Below, piece by piece: positions 6,865 to 15,209 of a DNA stretch of 35,820 bases. Position 1 is the stretch's first letter. Every line of letters begins with the position of its first letter. The stretch lies in NCBI GenBank assembly GCA_030425395.1, contig JAUIAS010000032.1, positions 1 through 35,820 of the forward strand. Reading direction: 5' to 3'. A program made the position numbers and the translations under genes. The notes beneath the pieces were generated by a model that worked only from the letters and a program-made list of their open reading frames with translations, did no database searches and had not been told where the DNA came from. This DNA comes from Alphaproteobacteria bacterium. GTDB lineage: Bacteria; Pseudomonadota; Alphaproteobacteria; Rhodobacterales; Rhodobacteraceae.

Positions 6865-7494
6865 ATGACCGACACCACAACCCTGACCCATGACGGCCTG
6901 CCGCTGCACGGACGTGGACAGGTTCTGATCATCGGCTGCGGCGCGATTGCGCGGGAAATCATCGCACTGCGCGACCGCAACGGCTGGGATCACATCGCGC
7001 TCACCTGCCTGCCCGCGATCCTGCACAACCACCCCGACAGGATTACCGGCGCGGTCCGCGAGGCCGTTGCAAAACACCGCGACAGCTATGCCAACATCTT
7101 TGTGGCCTACGCCGATTGCGGCACCGGTGGCCAACTGGCCGCCGCCTGCGCAGACCTGGGGGTAGAGATGATCGCCGGCCCCCATTGCTATAGCTTCTTC
7201 GAAGGCAACGCCGCCTTTGCGGCCCGGGCCAGCGACGAAATCACCGCCTTCTACCTGACCGATTTTCTCGTCCGCCAATTCGACGCCTTCGTGATCGAAC
7301 CGCTGGGCCTCGACCGGCACCCGCAACTGCGCGATATGTATTTCGGTCACTACGAAAAACTGGTCTATCAGGCCCAGACTGATGATCCCGTGCTAACCGA
7401 AAAAGCCCGCGCCTGCGCGGACCGGCTCGGGCTCGCCTTTGAACGCCGCCTGACGGGCTACGGCGATCTTGAAACCGCGCTGTCCCGGCTCTGA
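6865..7494 (+). CDS. DUF1638 domain protein, corrinoid-pathway associated
   Basis: This 209-residue protein matches DUF1638. It opens with a strand-glycine loop (LIIGCGAIAREI), then TCLPAILHNHPDRI, YADCGTGG and GPHCYSFFEG. These conserved Cys and His residues (Cys in IGCG, TCLP, DCGTGG and HCY) could bind a metal. The family has no established reaction but is repeatedly encoded beside corrinoid methyltransferase genes, and here it follows the corrinoid protein by 56 bp. A role in metal handling, methyl transfer or corrinoid maintenance for the neighbouring methionine synthase parts is an inference from context. Confidence 0.85.
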   Translation: MTDTTTLTHDGLPLHGRGQVLIIGCGAIAREIIALRDRNGWDHIALTCLPAILHNHPDRITGAVREAVAKHRDSYANIFVAYADCGTGGQLAAACADLGVEMIAGPHCYSFFEGNAAFAARASDEITAFYLTDFLVRQFDAFVIEPLGLDRHPQLRDMYFGHYEKLVYQAQTDDPVLTEKARACADRLGLAFERRLTGYGDLETALSRL

Positions 7495-7501
7495 TCCCTC
7501 G

Positions 7502-7580
7502 TTTCTCTTGCTGGAAATATCCCGGGGAGCGCGAGGGGCAGAGCCCCTCGCCCGCGCGACGGCAAAGCCGGCGCAACCTG
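7502..7580 (-). repeat. Intergenic hairpin element, copy 4
   Basis: It is the reverse complement of copy 3 with about four differences over roughly 78 bp, including the same stem GCGAGGGGC-AGA-GCCCCTCGC (7531-7551). It lies between convergent DUF1638 and sufE stops. On the minus strand the stem is followed by CCCCGGGATATTTCC, which would suit a terminator for sufE. Confidence 0.85.
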
Positions 7581-7582
7581 GC

Positions 7583-7993
7583 CTATACCGCTTCTGACGC
7601 CACCAGACGGATCCGCTCGATCATCGCCCGCAGCCCGTTCGACCGTTGCGCAGACAAATGATCATTCAGCCCCAGCCGCGCGAGCTCCGCGCGCGCATCC
7701 ACCTGAGCAACCGCGCCCACCGGCAAATCATTGTACAAACACCGCAGCACCGCGATCAGTCCGCGCACGATCATCGCATCGCTTTCGCCGTCAAAGCGGA
7801 ACACGCCGTTCTCGATCACCGGATGCAGCCAGACCTGACTGGCGCACCCATCAACCTTGGTCGCAGGCACTCTCAGCGCCTCGTCCAGCGGCTCCATCGC
7901 CTTGCCCATCTCGATAACGTGGCGATACCGGTCCTCCCAGTCCTCCAGAAACTCGAAATCCTCGACAATCTCCTCAAAAGCGGAACTGGCCAT
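7583..7993 (-). CDS. sufE: Cysteine desulfuration protein SufE
   Basis: This 136-residue protein is SufE, the sulfur acceptor that takes persulfide from the desulfurase SufS and passes it to the SufBCD scaffold in Fe-S assembly. The active Cys50 lies in VDGCASQVWL, close to the E. coli position (51). The N-terminal IVEDFEFLEDWEDRYRHVIEMG is typical. It stands alone here, away from any suf operon, convergent with DUF1638. The short gene has its stop 2 bp from repeat copy 4. Confidence 0.95.
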   Translation of the reverse strand: MASSAFEEIVEDFEFLEDWEDRYRHVIEMGKAMEPLDEALRVPATKVDGCASQVWLHPVIENGVFRFDGESDAMIVRGLIAVLRCLYNDLPVGAVAQVDARAELARLGLNDHLSAQRSNGLRAMIERIRLVASEAV

Positions 7994-8136
7994 CTGCGAT
8001 CCTCAATTCTTGGCGATACGGTTGCGTTTGACCTAAGCCGGCGCGCCTATGCTGTCCAGTCCTGCCTTGGCGCTTTTCAACCGCGCGTGGATGGGTTACC
8101 CACTTGGGGTGTAAACACGACAGGCGGGCAATTCCG

Positions 8137-8664
8137 ATGCACAAACCTCTATGCGCGATTCTCCTCTCGGGGCTTATGGTCTCGGCCTGCGGCTTCCGCG
8201 AATCCCGGATCAACCCGTTCAACTGGTTCGGCAAAAGCGAAGAGACCGTGATAACCGAACGCGACACCGGACCGGTCAACCCGCTGTTGCCCGACACCGG
8301 CCGCAGGAACGGGATGTTTTCCCGCCCCGATGCCGTTTATCAGGGCGCGCTCATCGGTCAGGTCTCCGATCTGGCGATCGAACGCACGGATGACGGTGCG
8401 ATTATCCGTGTGACCGGCCTTGCCGACCGTCAAGGGCCGCATGACGTGCGCCTTGTGCCCAAGACCGCCGACGGCAAGCCTGACGAAAAAGGCGTGCTTG
8501 CCTATGAGTTTCGGGTTGTCTATCCGCGCTATTCCACGCCCGTCGGCCCCGAGCGCGCGCGCCGCGTGACCGCGGCGGTATCCTTGGGCAATCGTGCTTT
8601 GTCAAAGGTGCGCGTGGTGCGTGTCGAAGCCGCCCAGAACGCCCGCGAATCGCGCCGACGCTAA
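8137..8664 (+). CDS. Putative lipoprotein of unknown function
   Basis: This 175-residue protein begins with a lipoprotein signal peptide, MHKPLCAILLSGLMVSACGF, with the lipobox ending at Cys18. The mature part has FNWFGKSEE, a proline/glycine-rich linker and a C-terminal beta-rich domain with GAIIRVTGL and AYEFRVVYP. It ends in a basic ESRRR. I do not recognise a named family. It is probably anchored in the cell envelope. It is divergent from sufE and convergent with rnd. Confidence 0.8.
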   Translation: MHKPLCAILLSGLMVSACGFRESRINPFNWFGKSEETVITERDTGPVNPLLPDTGRRNGMFSRPDAVYQGALIGQVSDLAIERTDDGAIIRVTGLADRQGPHDVRLVPKTADGKPDEKGVLAYEFRVVYPRYSTPVGPERARRVTAAVSLGNRALSKVRVVRVEAAQNARESRRR

Positions 8665-8803
8665 CAGGGCGGCAGGCCAAACGCGGCCCACGCTTCTGGC
8701 GCGGCCCACCCTGTGGTGCGCCATTCGATCAGTGTCTATGGATAACGGCGCGTAAAATATGCTCCGCCCCACCCGGCCACGGCCACGGCCAGAAACAAAC
8801 CTG

Positions 8804-9964
8804 TCAGAGATCGACGATCTTGACCGCTTGCCCGGACACCGCCAGCGCGACCTCACCATTGCACAGGCGCAGGGCATCCGCGCCGAACACCTCCTTGCGC
8901 CAGCCCTTGAGGGCCTGCACATCCCGCACCCCTGCGGCCAGCGCATCCAGATCGGCGCTTGACGCGATCAGTTTGGCGGCCACACCGGATGCGTCGGTCT
9001 TGGCCTTGAGAAGCACCCGAAGCAGATCGGCCAACGCCGGGTTCACCTGCAATTTGTCGCGCGACATGTCAGGGCGGGGGAGATCCGCATCGTCACAGGC
9101 CAATCCCCGTGCAACGGCCGCGATAATTCCTTCGGCGATCTCGCCTTTGCGGGCCTCGCGCATCACCAGCCGGGATTGCCCCAGATCGCCGATACTTTTG
9201 GGCTTGGTCGAGGCCATTTCGACAAGCGAATCATCCTTGAAGATGCGGTTACGCGGCACGTTGTTGCGTTGGGCGTGGGCCTCACGAAAGGCCGCAAGTT
9301 CGCGCACGATGGCCAGAAAACGCGGCGAACTGCTGCGTGTCTTGACGCGCTGCCACGCCTCTTGGGGCGGGCTGTCATAGGTGTCGGGGGAAGTGAGGAT
9401 CGACAACTCCTCCTCGACCCAATGCGCGCGCTTGGTCTTCTCAAGTTGCTGGGCCAGAAATTCGTAGATGCGGCGCAAATGGGTGACATCGGCCAAGGCG
9501 TATTTCTTTTGGGCATCGCTCAGCGGGCGGCGCGACCAATCGGTAAAGCGCGAACTCTTGTCCAGCCCCTGCCGCACGATCTTGCGGACCAGTGTTTCAT
9601 AGCCCACCTGTTCGCCAAAACCGCAAACCATCGCAGCCACCTGTGTGTCGAACAGCGGCGTCGGGAACACCCCGGCATCCACATGAAAGATCTCGAGATC
9701 CTGACGCGCGGCGTGGAACACCTTGACCACCGAGGTGTCTCGAAACAGGTCGTAGAGCGGTTCAAGCGACAGGCCCTCGGCCAGCGGATCAACCAGAACA
9801 GCGCTGTCGTCGCCGTCTTCCGGGATCGCCATCTGGATCAGACACAGCTTGGAGTAATACGTGCGTTCACGCAGGAACTCGGTATCGAGCGTCACATAGG
9901 GGTGGGCAGCGGCACGGGCACAGAATGCGGCAAGAGCCTCGGTCGTGGTAAGAGTTTGGGGCAA
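8804..9964 (-). CDS. rnd: Ribonuclease D
   Basis: This 386-residue 3'-5' exoribonuclease acts in tRNA and other stable RNA 3' maturation. DEDDy residues are visible: Asp27 and Glu29 (TLDTEF), Asp89 (HAARQDLE), and Tyr155/Asp159 (YALAD). The C-terminal half holds the HRDC-type helical region. I chose the TTG at 9964 because AAGGAAGG sits 7 bp upstream and the protein then starts PQTLTTTEA, at the normal family start. Extending upstream would add 24 residues running into a promoter/terminator region. It lies 137 bp after purN, separated by a strong terminator, so it likely has its own promoter; a TTGACA sequence follows the T-run. Confidence 0.93.
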   Translation of the reverse strand: MPQTLTTTEALAAFCARAAAHPYVTLDTEFLRERTYYSKLCLIQMAIPEDGDDSAVLVDPLAEGLSLEPLYDLFRDTSVVKVFHAARQDLEIFHVDAGVFPTPLFDTQVAAMVCGFGEQVGYETLVRKIVRQGLDKSSRFTDWSRRPLSDAQKKYALADVTHLRRIYEFLAQQLEKTKRAHWVEEELSILTSPDTYDSPPQEAWQRVKTRSSSPRFLAIVRELAAFREAHAQRNNVPRNRIFKDDSLVEMASTKPKSIGDLGQSRLVMREARKGEIAEGIIAAVARGLACDDADLPRPDMSRDKLQVNPALADLLRVLLKAKTDASGVAAKLIASSADLDALAAGVRDVQALKGWRKEVFGADALRLCNGEVALAVSGQAVKIVDL

Positions 9965-10033
9965 GGGGTTGCCTTCCTTCTGGATCGGGTTGAGCGGCTC
10001 ATCCGCCAATCCGGCCCTCTTAGGCCAGCCTGT

Positions 10034-10097
10034 CAAAAAAGAAAAGGCGGGTTGGCTGCCGCTCTGCGGCTGCGGGCCACAGCAGACTTGGCCAACC
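10034..10097 (-). terminator. Intrinsic terminator after purN
   Basis: On the minus strand outer arms GGTTGGC/GCCAACC (10097-10091 and 10056-10050) enclose an inner stem GCCGC-AGA-GCGGC (10070-10058). These are followed by CGCC and a T-rich tract, TTTTCTTTTTT (10045-10035). It begins 5 bp after the purN stop. Confidence 0.75.
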
Positions 10098-10101
10098 GGT
10101 C

Positions 10102-10692
10102 TCAGCCGATCAGGACCGGCGTCCGGTCGCCTTGGGCAAAGCGTCGCAAGACCGCCGGGTAAAGCTGATGTTCCAGCTTGAGAACCCGCGCGGCGAGGCT
10201 CTGGGCGGTGTCGCCCTGTTCCACGTCAAGCCGCGCCTGCCCGAGGATCGGGCCATCGTCCAGCGCCGCCGTGACCTCATGCACCGAACAGCCATGCTGA
10301 CGGTCCCCCGCCGCCAGCGCGCGGGCGTGGGTGTCCAAGCCCTTGTATTTGGGCAAAAGCGAAGGGTGAATATTGATCATGCGCCCGGCAAAGCGGTTCA
10401 CGAAATCGCCGGTCAGGACCCGCATGAAACCGGCAAGACACACGATATCGGGTTCTGCGGCTTCCAGCGGTTCGAGAAGCTTTTGTTCAAAGGCGGTGCG
10501 GTCCCCGCGAAACGGCCTATGGTCCACAGCCGCGGTCGGAACCCCCTGCCCCGCAGCATAGGTCAATCCTGCTGCATGCGGGTCATTTGACAACACCAGA
10601 CAGGCGCGCGCGGGATGATCTGCGGTCATGCTCTCGACGAGGGCGCGCATGTTCGACCCGCCCCCCGAGATCAGGATCGCCACCCGTTTCAC
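10102..10692 (-). CDS. purN: Phosphoribosylglycinamide formyltransferase PurN
   Basis: GAR transformylase uses 10-formyltetrahydrofolate to formylate GAR in purine synthesis. The start is the GTG at 10692, giving [15 protein letters not shown] and 196 residues. That GTG overlaps the purM stop by 4 nt (GTGA), implying translational coupling. The catalytic triad is present: Asn107 and His109 in INIHPSLLP and Asp145 in TAALDDGP. The phosphate loop SGGGSN sits at residues 9-14. It is the second gene of purM-purN, the common bacterial order. Confidence 0.96.
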   Translation of the reverse strand: MKRVAILISGGGSNMRALVESMTADHPARACLVLSNDPHAAGLTYAAGQGVPTAAVDHRPFRGDRTAFEQKLLEPLEAAEPDIVCLAGFMRVLTGDFVNRFAGRMINIHPSLLPKYKGLDTHARALAAGDRQHGCSVHEVTAALDDGPILGQARLDVEQGDTAQSLAARVLKLEHQLYPAVLRRFAQGDRTPVLIG

Positions 10693-11735
10693 AGAAGCGC
10701 GCCCGTGTATCGGACGTCTGGTCCCGCCTCGATGACACCGATGCGGGCAACGCTGTGGCCCTCGGCTTCGAACGTGGCCCGCGCGGCATCGGCCTGATCT
10801 GCCGGAACAACCGCAACCATGCCAATGCCGGAATTGAACGTCTTGAGCATCTCCGCCTCGGCCAGACCGCCCTCTTGCGCCAGCCAATCAAAGACCGGTG
10901 GCAAGTCCCACGTGCCCAGATCAACCCGTGCGCCCAAACCTTCGGGCAGGACGCGCGGCAGGTTTTCAGTCAGCCCGCCACCGGTGATATGGGCCAGCGC
11001 ACGCACCTGACCGGCGCGCACCGCCGCCACCGCACCGCGCACATAAAGCCGCGTTGGTGTCAAAAGCGCAGCGCCAAGCGTTCCTTCGCCCCACGGGCAG
11101 TCATCCGCCCAGCCAAGGCCGGACCGTTCGACGATGCGCCGCACCAGCGAATACCCGTTGGAATGCACCCCGTCCGACGCCAGTCCAAGCAGGACATCCC
11201 CCTCGGATACCTCGCGCGGCAGCTCGCCACCGCGTTCCATCGCCCCGACCGCGAAACCGGCAAGGTCGAAATCCCCCTCCGGATACATGCCGGGCATTTC
11301 CGCCGTCTCACCACCGATCAACGCGCAATTGGAGGCCGCACAGCCTTCCGCAATGCCTTCGATGATCCGGGCCGCCGCGTCCACCGACAGCTTGCCCGTG
11401 GCAAAATAGTCCAGAAAGAAAAGCGGCTCGGCCCCCTGACAGACCAGATCGTTCACGCACATCGCGACAAGGTCGATACCCACGGTATCCACATTGCCGG
11501 TGTCGATGGCGATGCGCAATTTGGTGCCGACCCCGTCCGTGGCCGCGACGAGCACCGGGTCGGTATATCCCGCGCCCTTGAGATCAAAAAGCGCACCGAA
11601 GCCGCCCAGACCCGCCATTACCCCGGGCCGCGCGGTGCGTTTGGCGGCGGGTTTGATCCCTTCGACCAGAGCGTTGCCCGCGTCAATATCCACGCCGGCT
11701 TCGGCGTAGGTGATTCCGTTCTTGCCTGCTGTCAT
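10689..11735 (-). CDS. purM: Phosphoribosylformylglycinamidine cyclo-ligase PurM
   Basis: AIR synthetase closes the imidazole ring of FGAM using ATP. The ATG at 11735 is preceded by GGAGGG and yields 348 residues, the normal size. The N-terminus [17 protein letters not shown] and the later GVGTKLRIA (ATP/metal site), [11 protein letters not shown] and [13 protein letters not shown] are family signatures. The downstream purN overlaps its stop codon. PurM and PurN here and PurC, PurS and PurQ at the left end put five purine genes in the window in two separate units. Confidence 0.97.
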   Translation of the reverse strand: MTAGKNGITYAEAGVDIDAGNALVEGIKPAAKRTARPGVMAGLGGFGALFDLKGAGYTDPVLVAATDGVGTKLRIAIDTGNVDTVGIDLVAMCVNDLVCQGAEPLFFLDYFATGKLSVDAAARIIEGIAEGCAASNCALIGGETAEMPGMYPEGDFDLAGFAVGAMERGGELPREVSEGDVLLGLASDGVHSNGYSLVRRIVERSGLGWADDCPWGEGTLGAALLTPTRLYVRGAVAAVRAGQVRALAHITGGGLTENLPRVLPEGLGARVDLGTWDLPPVFDWLAQEGGLAEAEMLKTFNSGIGMVAVVPADQADAARATFEAEGHSVARIGVIEAGPDVRYTGALL

Positions 11736-11844
11736 GTCCGGCCCTCCGATGATTGCAGCGGGGGTTAGAGCATTGCGCGCGCGGGCGCAACGGTCCGGTG
11801 GGCCGCGCGGCGGCGCGCACATGTCGCAGCCACGGCATATGCGG

Positions 11845-11893
11845 CAGGCCGCGGACGCCTCCGGCGGGAGTATTGATGGCCAGAAGAAGCGGG
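11845..11893 (+). repeat. Intergenic hairpin element, copy 5
   Basis: GCGGACGCCTCCGGCGGGAG is followed by TATTGATGGCCAGAAGAAG, the same tail as copies 2 and 7, but the big GC stem is missing or eroded. It lies between the XRE regulator and purM. Confidence 0.6.
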
Positions 11894-11916
11894 GGCAGGC
11901 ACCGCCGCCGTCAGGA

Positions 11917-12540
11917 TCACCCCAGAGACGTGACCCAGAGGATAGAGGCGTCCTCGTCGCTGACCGAGATCACGTTATGACCCATCGTGGCATCGTAGTA
12001 GGCGCTGTCGCCACGGCGCATTTCAACCGGTTCGTAGAATTCGGTATAGAGCGTGATCACGCCGGTCAGCACATAGAGGAATTCCTCGCCGTCGTGGCGC
12101 ACCCAGCCGTCGAATTCATCCATTGACCGCGCCCGCACCCGCGCACGATAGGGCAACATGCGCTTTTTGCTGAGCGTCTCGGCAAGCAAGTCGTGTTCAT
12201 AGGTGGCGGTTGCATAGGCCGCGCCATCGTTGCTGCGGGTCACGGCCATGCGCCCGTTGATCTTTTCGGCCTGTGGCGGCGTAAAAAGCTGCGGAATGGA
12301 GATTTCCAGACCCACCGCCAGTTTCTTGAGCGCCTCATAGGTGGGCGACATCTGGCCGTTTTCGATCTTGGAAAGCGTCGAGCGGGCCAGACCGGCCTGC
12401 CCTGCGGCCTGTTCCAGCGTCCAGTCGCGCGCCTTGCGCAATTCGCGCACCCGTGCGCCAAGGTCCAACGGTTCGGCCATCGTGTCATTGCCGTTTTCTC
12501 GGGCAATCGAGATAAGCGCCTTGGGATCAGAAGTTTTCAT
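11917..12540 (-). CDS. XRE-family regulator with C-terminal cupin domain
   Basis: This 207-residue protein has a helix-turn-helix at about residues 28-80 ([19 protein letters not shown], then [21 protein letters not shown]) and a C-terminal cupin barrel of about 70 residues ([20 protein letters not shown]) that probably senses a small ligand. The start at 12540 adds 20 residues before the domain; an internal ATG giving [11 protein letters not shown] is a plausible alternative, as neither has a strong ribosome binding site. It is divergent from the CoA ligase gene with only 65 bp between starts, an arrangement typical of a local regulator. The ligand and target are inferred, not shown. Confidence 0.88.
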   Translation of the reverse strand: MKTSDPKALISIARENGNDTMAEPLDLGARVRELRKARDWTLEQAAGQAGLARSTLSKIENGQMSPTYEALKKLAVGLEISIPQLFTPPQAEKINGRMAVTRSNDGAAYATATYEHDLLAETLSKKRMLPYRARVRARSMDEFDGWVRHDGEEFLYVLTGVITLYTEFYEPVEMRRGDSAYYDATMGHNVISVSDEDASILWVTSLG

Positions 12541-12605
12541 GGCCCGGATATATGAGGCTCCAGAGATGCTTGCAACAGTGTCTCGCACAGGGTAGCCCGC
12601 GCGGT

Positions 12606-14138
12606 ATGCTGTCCATCTTTGATATCGGCCCTCCGCCGCCCTGCCCATCGCCCTTCAATCTTGCAGCCCATGTTCTGGCGCAGGCGGACAAGGTGCCGGA
12701 CAAACCCGCCCTTGAGGTTCTGGGGCGCGACGGCGGCGCGGCGCGACGCTGGAGCTATGCGCAACTGCGCACTGCGGTTCTGGCGACGGCGCAAGGGCTG
12801 CTGGACCGCGGCCTTGCGCCCGGCGACATCGTATTGATGCGGCTGGGCAATACGGTGGATTTTCCGATTGCTTATCTGGGGGCCATTGCCGCCGGATTGG
12901 TGCCGGTGCCGACCTCGACGCAACTGACCGAGGCGGAAACCCGTGCGATGGTCGGCATCCTGTCGCCCGCCGCGATCCTGCACGATCCGGTCGTGGCCAG
13001 CACCGCCCACAAGCGCACCATCGTCATCGACGATCTGCGCGCCATGCGGGAGGGACCAGCGGCCACGGGCTATCACATGGGCGACCCGGACCGACCCGGC
13101 TATATCGTGTTCACCTCGGGCACATCGGGCCAGCCGCGCGCCGTGGTCCACGCCCATCGCGCAATCTGGGCGCGGCAGATGATGATGCAGGGCTGGTATG
13201 GCATCGGCCCGCAGGATCGCGTTTTGCACGCCGGGGCGTTCAACTGGACCTACACGCTCGGCACGGGGCTGATGGACCCATGGACCGCCGGAGCCACAGC
13301 GCTGATCCCGGAGCCGGGGACCGAAATCGCCGATATCCCCGATCTTTTGGCCGCCCATGCGGCCACGATCTTTGCCGCGGCACCCGGTGTCTATCGCAAG
13401 ATCCTGAATGCCGGGACGGCGGCACGCGTGTCTGGGTTGCGTCACGGCTTGACCGCCGGAGAAAAGCTGTCGCCCGATCTGGCAGCCCGCTGGTCGCAGA
13501 CGACAGGAACCGCGCTTTACGAAGCATACGGCATGTCGGAGGTGTCGACCTTTATCTCCTCAAGCCCCGCCCACCCCGCCACCGACGGGGCGCTGGGGCG
13601 GCCCCAATCGGGGCGGCGGGTCGCAATCATTGATGCGCAGGGCGATCCGGTGCCATTGAACACACCCGGCGTGATTGCCGTGTCGCGGCGCGATCCCGGC
13701 CTTATGCTGGGGTATCATGGCCAACCCGAAGAAACTCGCGCCCGCATGATCGGTGAATGGTTTGTCACCGGCGACATGGGGGCGATGTCGGAAGACGGGC
13801 AGATCGCCTATTTCGGACGCAACGACGATATGATGAATGCGGGCGGCTACCGGGTCTCTCCGCTTGAGGTCGAAGCGGCGCTGGCGGGATATGACGGTCT
13901 TGGGCAGGTCGCCGTGACAGATGTCGAAATCAAACCCGGCATTCACGTGATCGCCGCCTTTTACACGGCACCCGCGCCTCTGGATCACGACGCCCTGCAT
14001 GCATTTGCGCAATCGCGACTGGCGCGCTACAAGCAACCGCGTCTGTTTGTGCATCTCGATGCATTGCCGACGGGCGCCAACGGCAAGCTGACGCGTCGCG
14101 CGCTCAAACCGCTTGCCCCGAAAAGACAAGAGACATGA
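12606..14138 (+). CDS. AMP-dependent acyl/aryl-CoA ligase (ANL superfamily)
   Basis: This 510-residue adenylate-forming enzyme activates a carboxylic acid with ATP and then transfers it to CoA. The core motifs are in order: P-loop YIVFTSGTSGQPRAVVHAH, A4-A5 region YEAYGMSE, A7 WFVTGDMG, hinge FGRNDDMMNAGGYRVSP, and the catalytic lysine region GANGKLTRRAL near the C-terminus. It resembles benzoate/acyl-CoA ligases more than long-chain fatty acid ligases, but the substrate cannot be fixed from sequence. It is divergent from the XRE-cupin regulator and 4 bp upstream of the DsbA-family gene, suggesting an operon handling an organic acid. Confidence 0.9.
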   Translation: MLSIFDIGPPPPCPSPFNLAAHVLAQADKVPDKPALEVLGRDGGAARRWSYAQLRTAVLATAQGLLDRGLAPGDIVLMRLGNTVDFPIAYLGAIAAGLVPVPTSTQLTEAETRAMVGILSPAAILHDPVVASTAHKRTIVIDDLRAMREGPAATGYHMGDPDRPGYIVFTSGTSGQPRAVVHAHRAIWARQMMMQGWYGIGPQDRVLHAGAFNWTYTLGTGLMDPWTAGATALIPEPGTEIADIPDLLAAHAATIFAAAPGVYRKILNAGTAARVSGLRHGLTAGEKLSPDLAARWSQTTGTALYEAYGMSEVSTFISSSPAHPATDGALGRPQSGRRVAIIDAQGDPVPLNTPGVIAVSRRDPGLMLGYHGQPEETRARMIGEWFVTGDMGAMSEDGQIAYFGRNDDMMNAGGYRVSPLEVEAALAGYDGLGQVAVTDVEIKPGIHVIAAFYTAPAPLDHDALHAFAQSRLARYKQPRLFVHLDALPTGANGKLTRRALKPLAPKRQET

Positions 14139-14142
14139 CCCC

Positions 14143-14796
14143 ATGACCGAGCTCAAGCACGTCAAACTCGATATCCTGTCCGATCCGATCTGCCCGTGGT
14201 GCTATATCGGCAAGGCCAACCTTGACCGCGCCCTTGCTGCCATACCGGGCCATCCGATTGTCATCGAATGGCATCCGTTTCAGCTCAATCCCGACATGCC
14301 CCGCGAAGGGGTCGACCGCCGGGCGTATCTCGAGAACAAGTTCGGCGGCAAGGAAGGGGCCGTGCGCGCCTATGCGCCGGTTGTCGAACACGCCGAAAAA
14401 GCAGGGTTGACCATCAATTTTGATGCCATGGAGCGCACCCCAAACACGCTGGATGCACACCGCCTGATCCATTGGTCGGGGATCGAGGGACGCCAGACAG
14501 CCGCGGTTTCTGCGCTGTTTCGGGCGTATTTCAAAGATGGGCGCGACATCGGCAACGCCGAGGTTCTGGCCGATATCGCCGATGAAATCGGCATGGACGC
14601 TTCGGTTATCCTGCGCCTGTTGAAGAGCGATGAGGATGCCGACCTGATCCGCGAACGCGACACCCACAGCCGCGAGATGGGCGTGAACTCGGTCCCGACT
14701 TTCATCGTCGCCAACAAGCACGCAGTGGCCGGTGCCCAATCCACCGAACTGTGGACCAAGGTGATCACCGAAATCATGGAGCAGCTTGCCGCGTGA
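14143..14796 (+). CDS. DsbA-family oxidoreductase (FrnE / 2-hydroxychromene-2-carboxylate isomerase-like)
   Basis: This 217-residue thioredoxin-fold protein has C17-P-W-C20 in SDPICPWCYIGK close to the N-terminus and no signal peptide, so it is probably cytosolic. The helical insertion and the late VNSVPTFIV (cis-proline loop) fit the FrnE-like branch of the DsbA superfamily. That branch includes HCCA isomerase relatives and polyketide-modifying thiol proteins. It follows the CoA ligase stop by 4 bp and its own stop overlaps the channel start (GTGA), so the three genes are tightly linked. Confidence 0.92.
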   Translation: MTELKHVKLDILSDPICPWCYIGKANLDRALAAIPGHPIVIEWHPFQLNPDMPREGVDRRAYLENKFGGKEGAVRAYAPVVEHAEKAGLTINFDAMERTPNTLDAHRLIHWSGIEGRQTAAVSALFRAYFKDGRDIGNAEVLADIADEIGMDASVILRLLKSDEDADLIRERDTHSREMGVNSVPTFIVANKHAVAGAQSTELWTKVITEIMEQLAA

Positions 14797-15113
14797 AATC
14801 TTCACTGCCGCTCCTGTTCTCGACGCTGCTGGGGATCATCCTTGGCGGCACGGTGTTTTACCGCGTCGTCGAAGGCTGGAGCTGGATCGACGCCTATTTC
14901 TTTACCGTCGTGACGCTGTCCACTGTGGGCTATGGCAACCTTGTGCCCGCGACGGCCATAGGCAAGATCGGCACGACCGTGCTGATCTTTGCCGGGCTTG
15001 GCGTGTTTGCCATCGCGATCCAACAGCTTGGCAATCTGGCGATCCTGCAGCGCAAGAAACGTCTGGCCGAACGGCGCAGGCAACTGGAAGACACCCAGTC
15101 CGAGGATGACTGA
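14793..15113 (+). CDS. Minimal two-TM potassium channel protein
   Basis: This 106-residue membrane protein is a stripped-down ion channel: TM1 at about 4-24, a pore helix, the selectivity filter T44-V-G-Y-G48, then TM2 at about 58-81 and a charged, probably helical tail. The filter is the canonical K+ signature. The start is the GTG at 14793, overlapping the previous stop by 4 nt, so translation is likely coupled. It lacks voltage-sensor and RCK domains. Four copies would be needed for one pore. Whether it has a link to the neighbouring acid-activation genes is unknown. Confidence 0.9.
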   Translation: MKSSLPLLFSTLLGIILGGTVFYRVVEGWSWIDAYFFTVVTLSTVGYGNLVPATAIGKIGTTVLIFAGLGVFAIAIQQLGNLAILQRKKRLAERRRQLEDTQSEDD

Positions 15114-15209
15114 CCCAGACGGTGCAAATGGCTGCATGTCATGACGTCGCGGCCTCTGATCTCGCCTTCCGTTTTCGCCTGTGATAGCGATTCTGGGTAA
15201 CCGGAAAGG

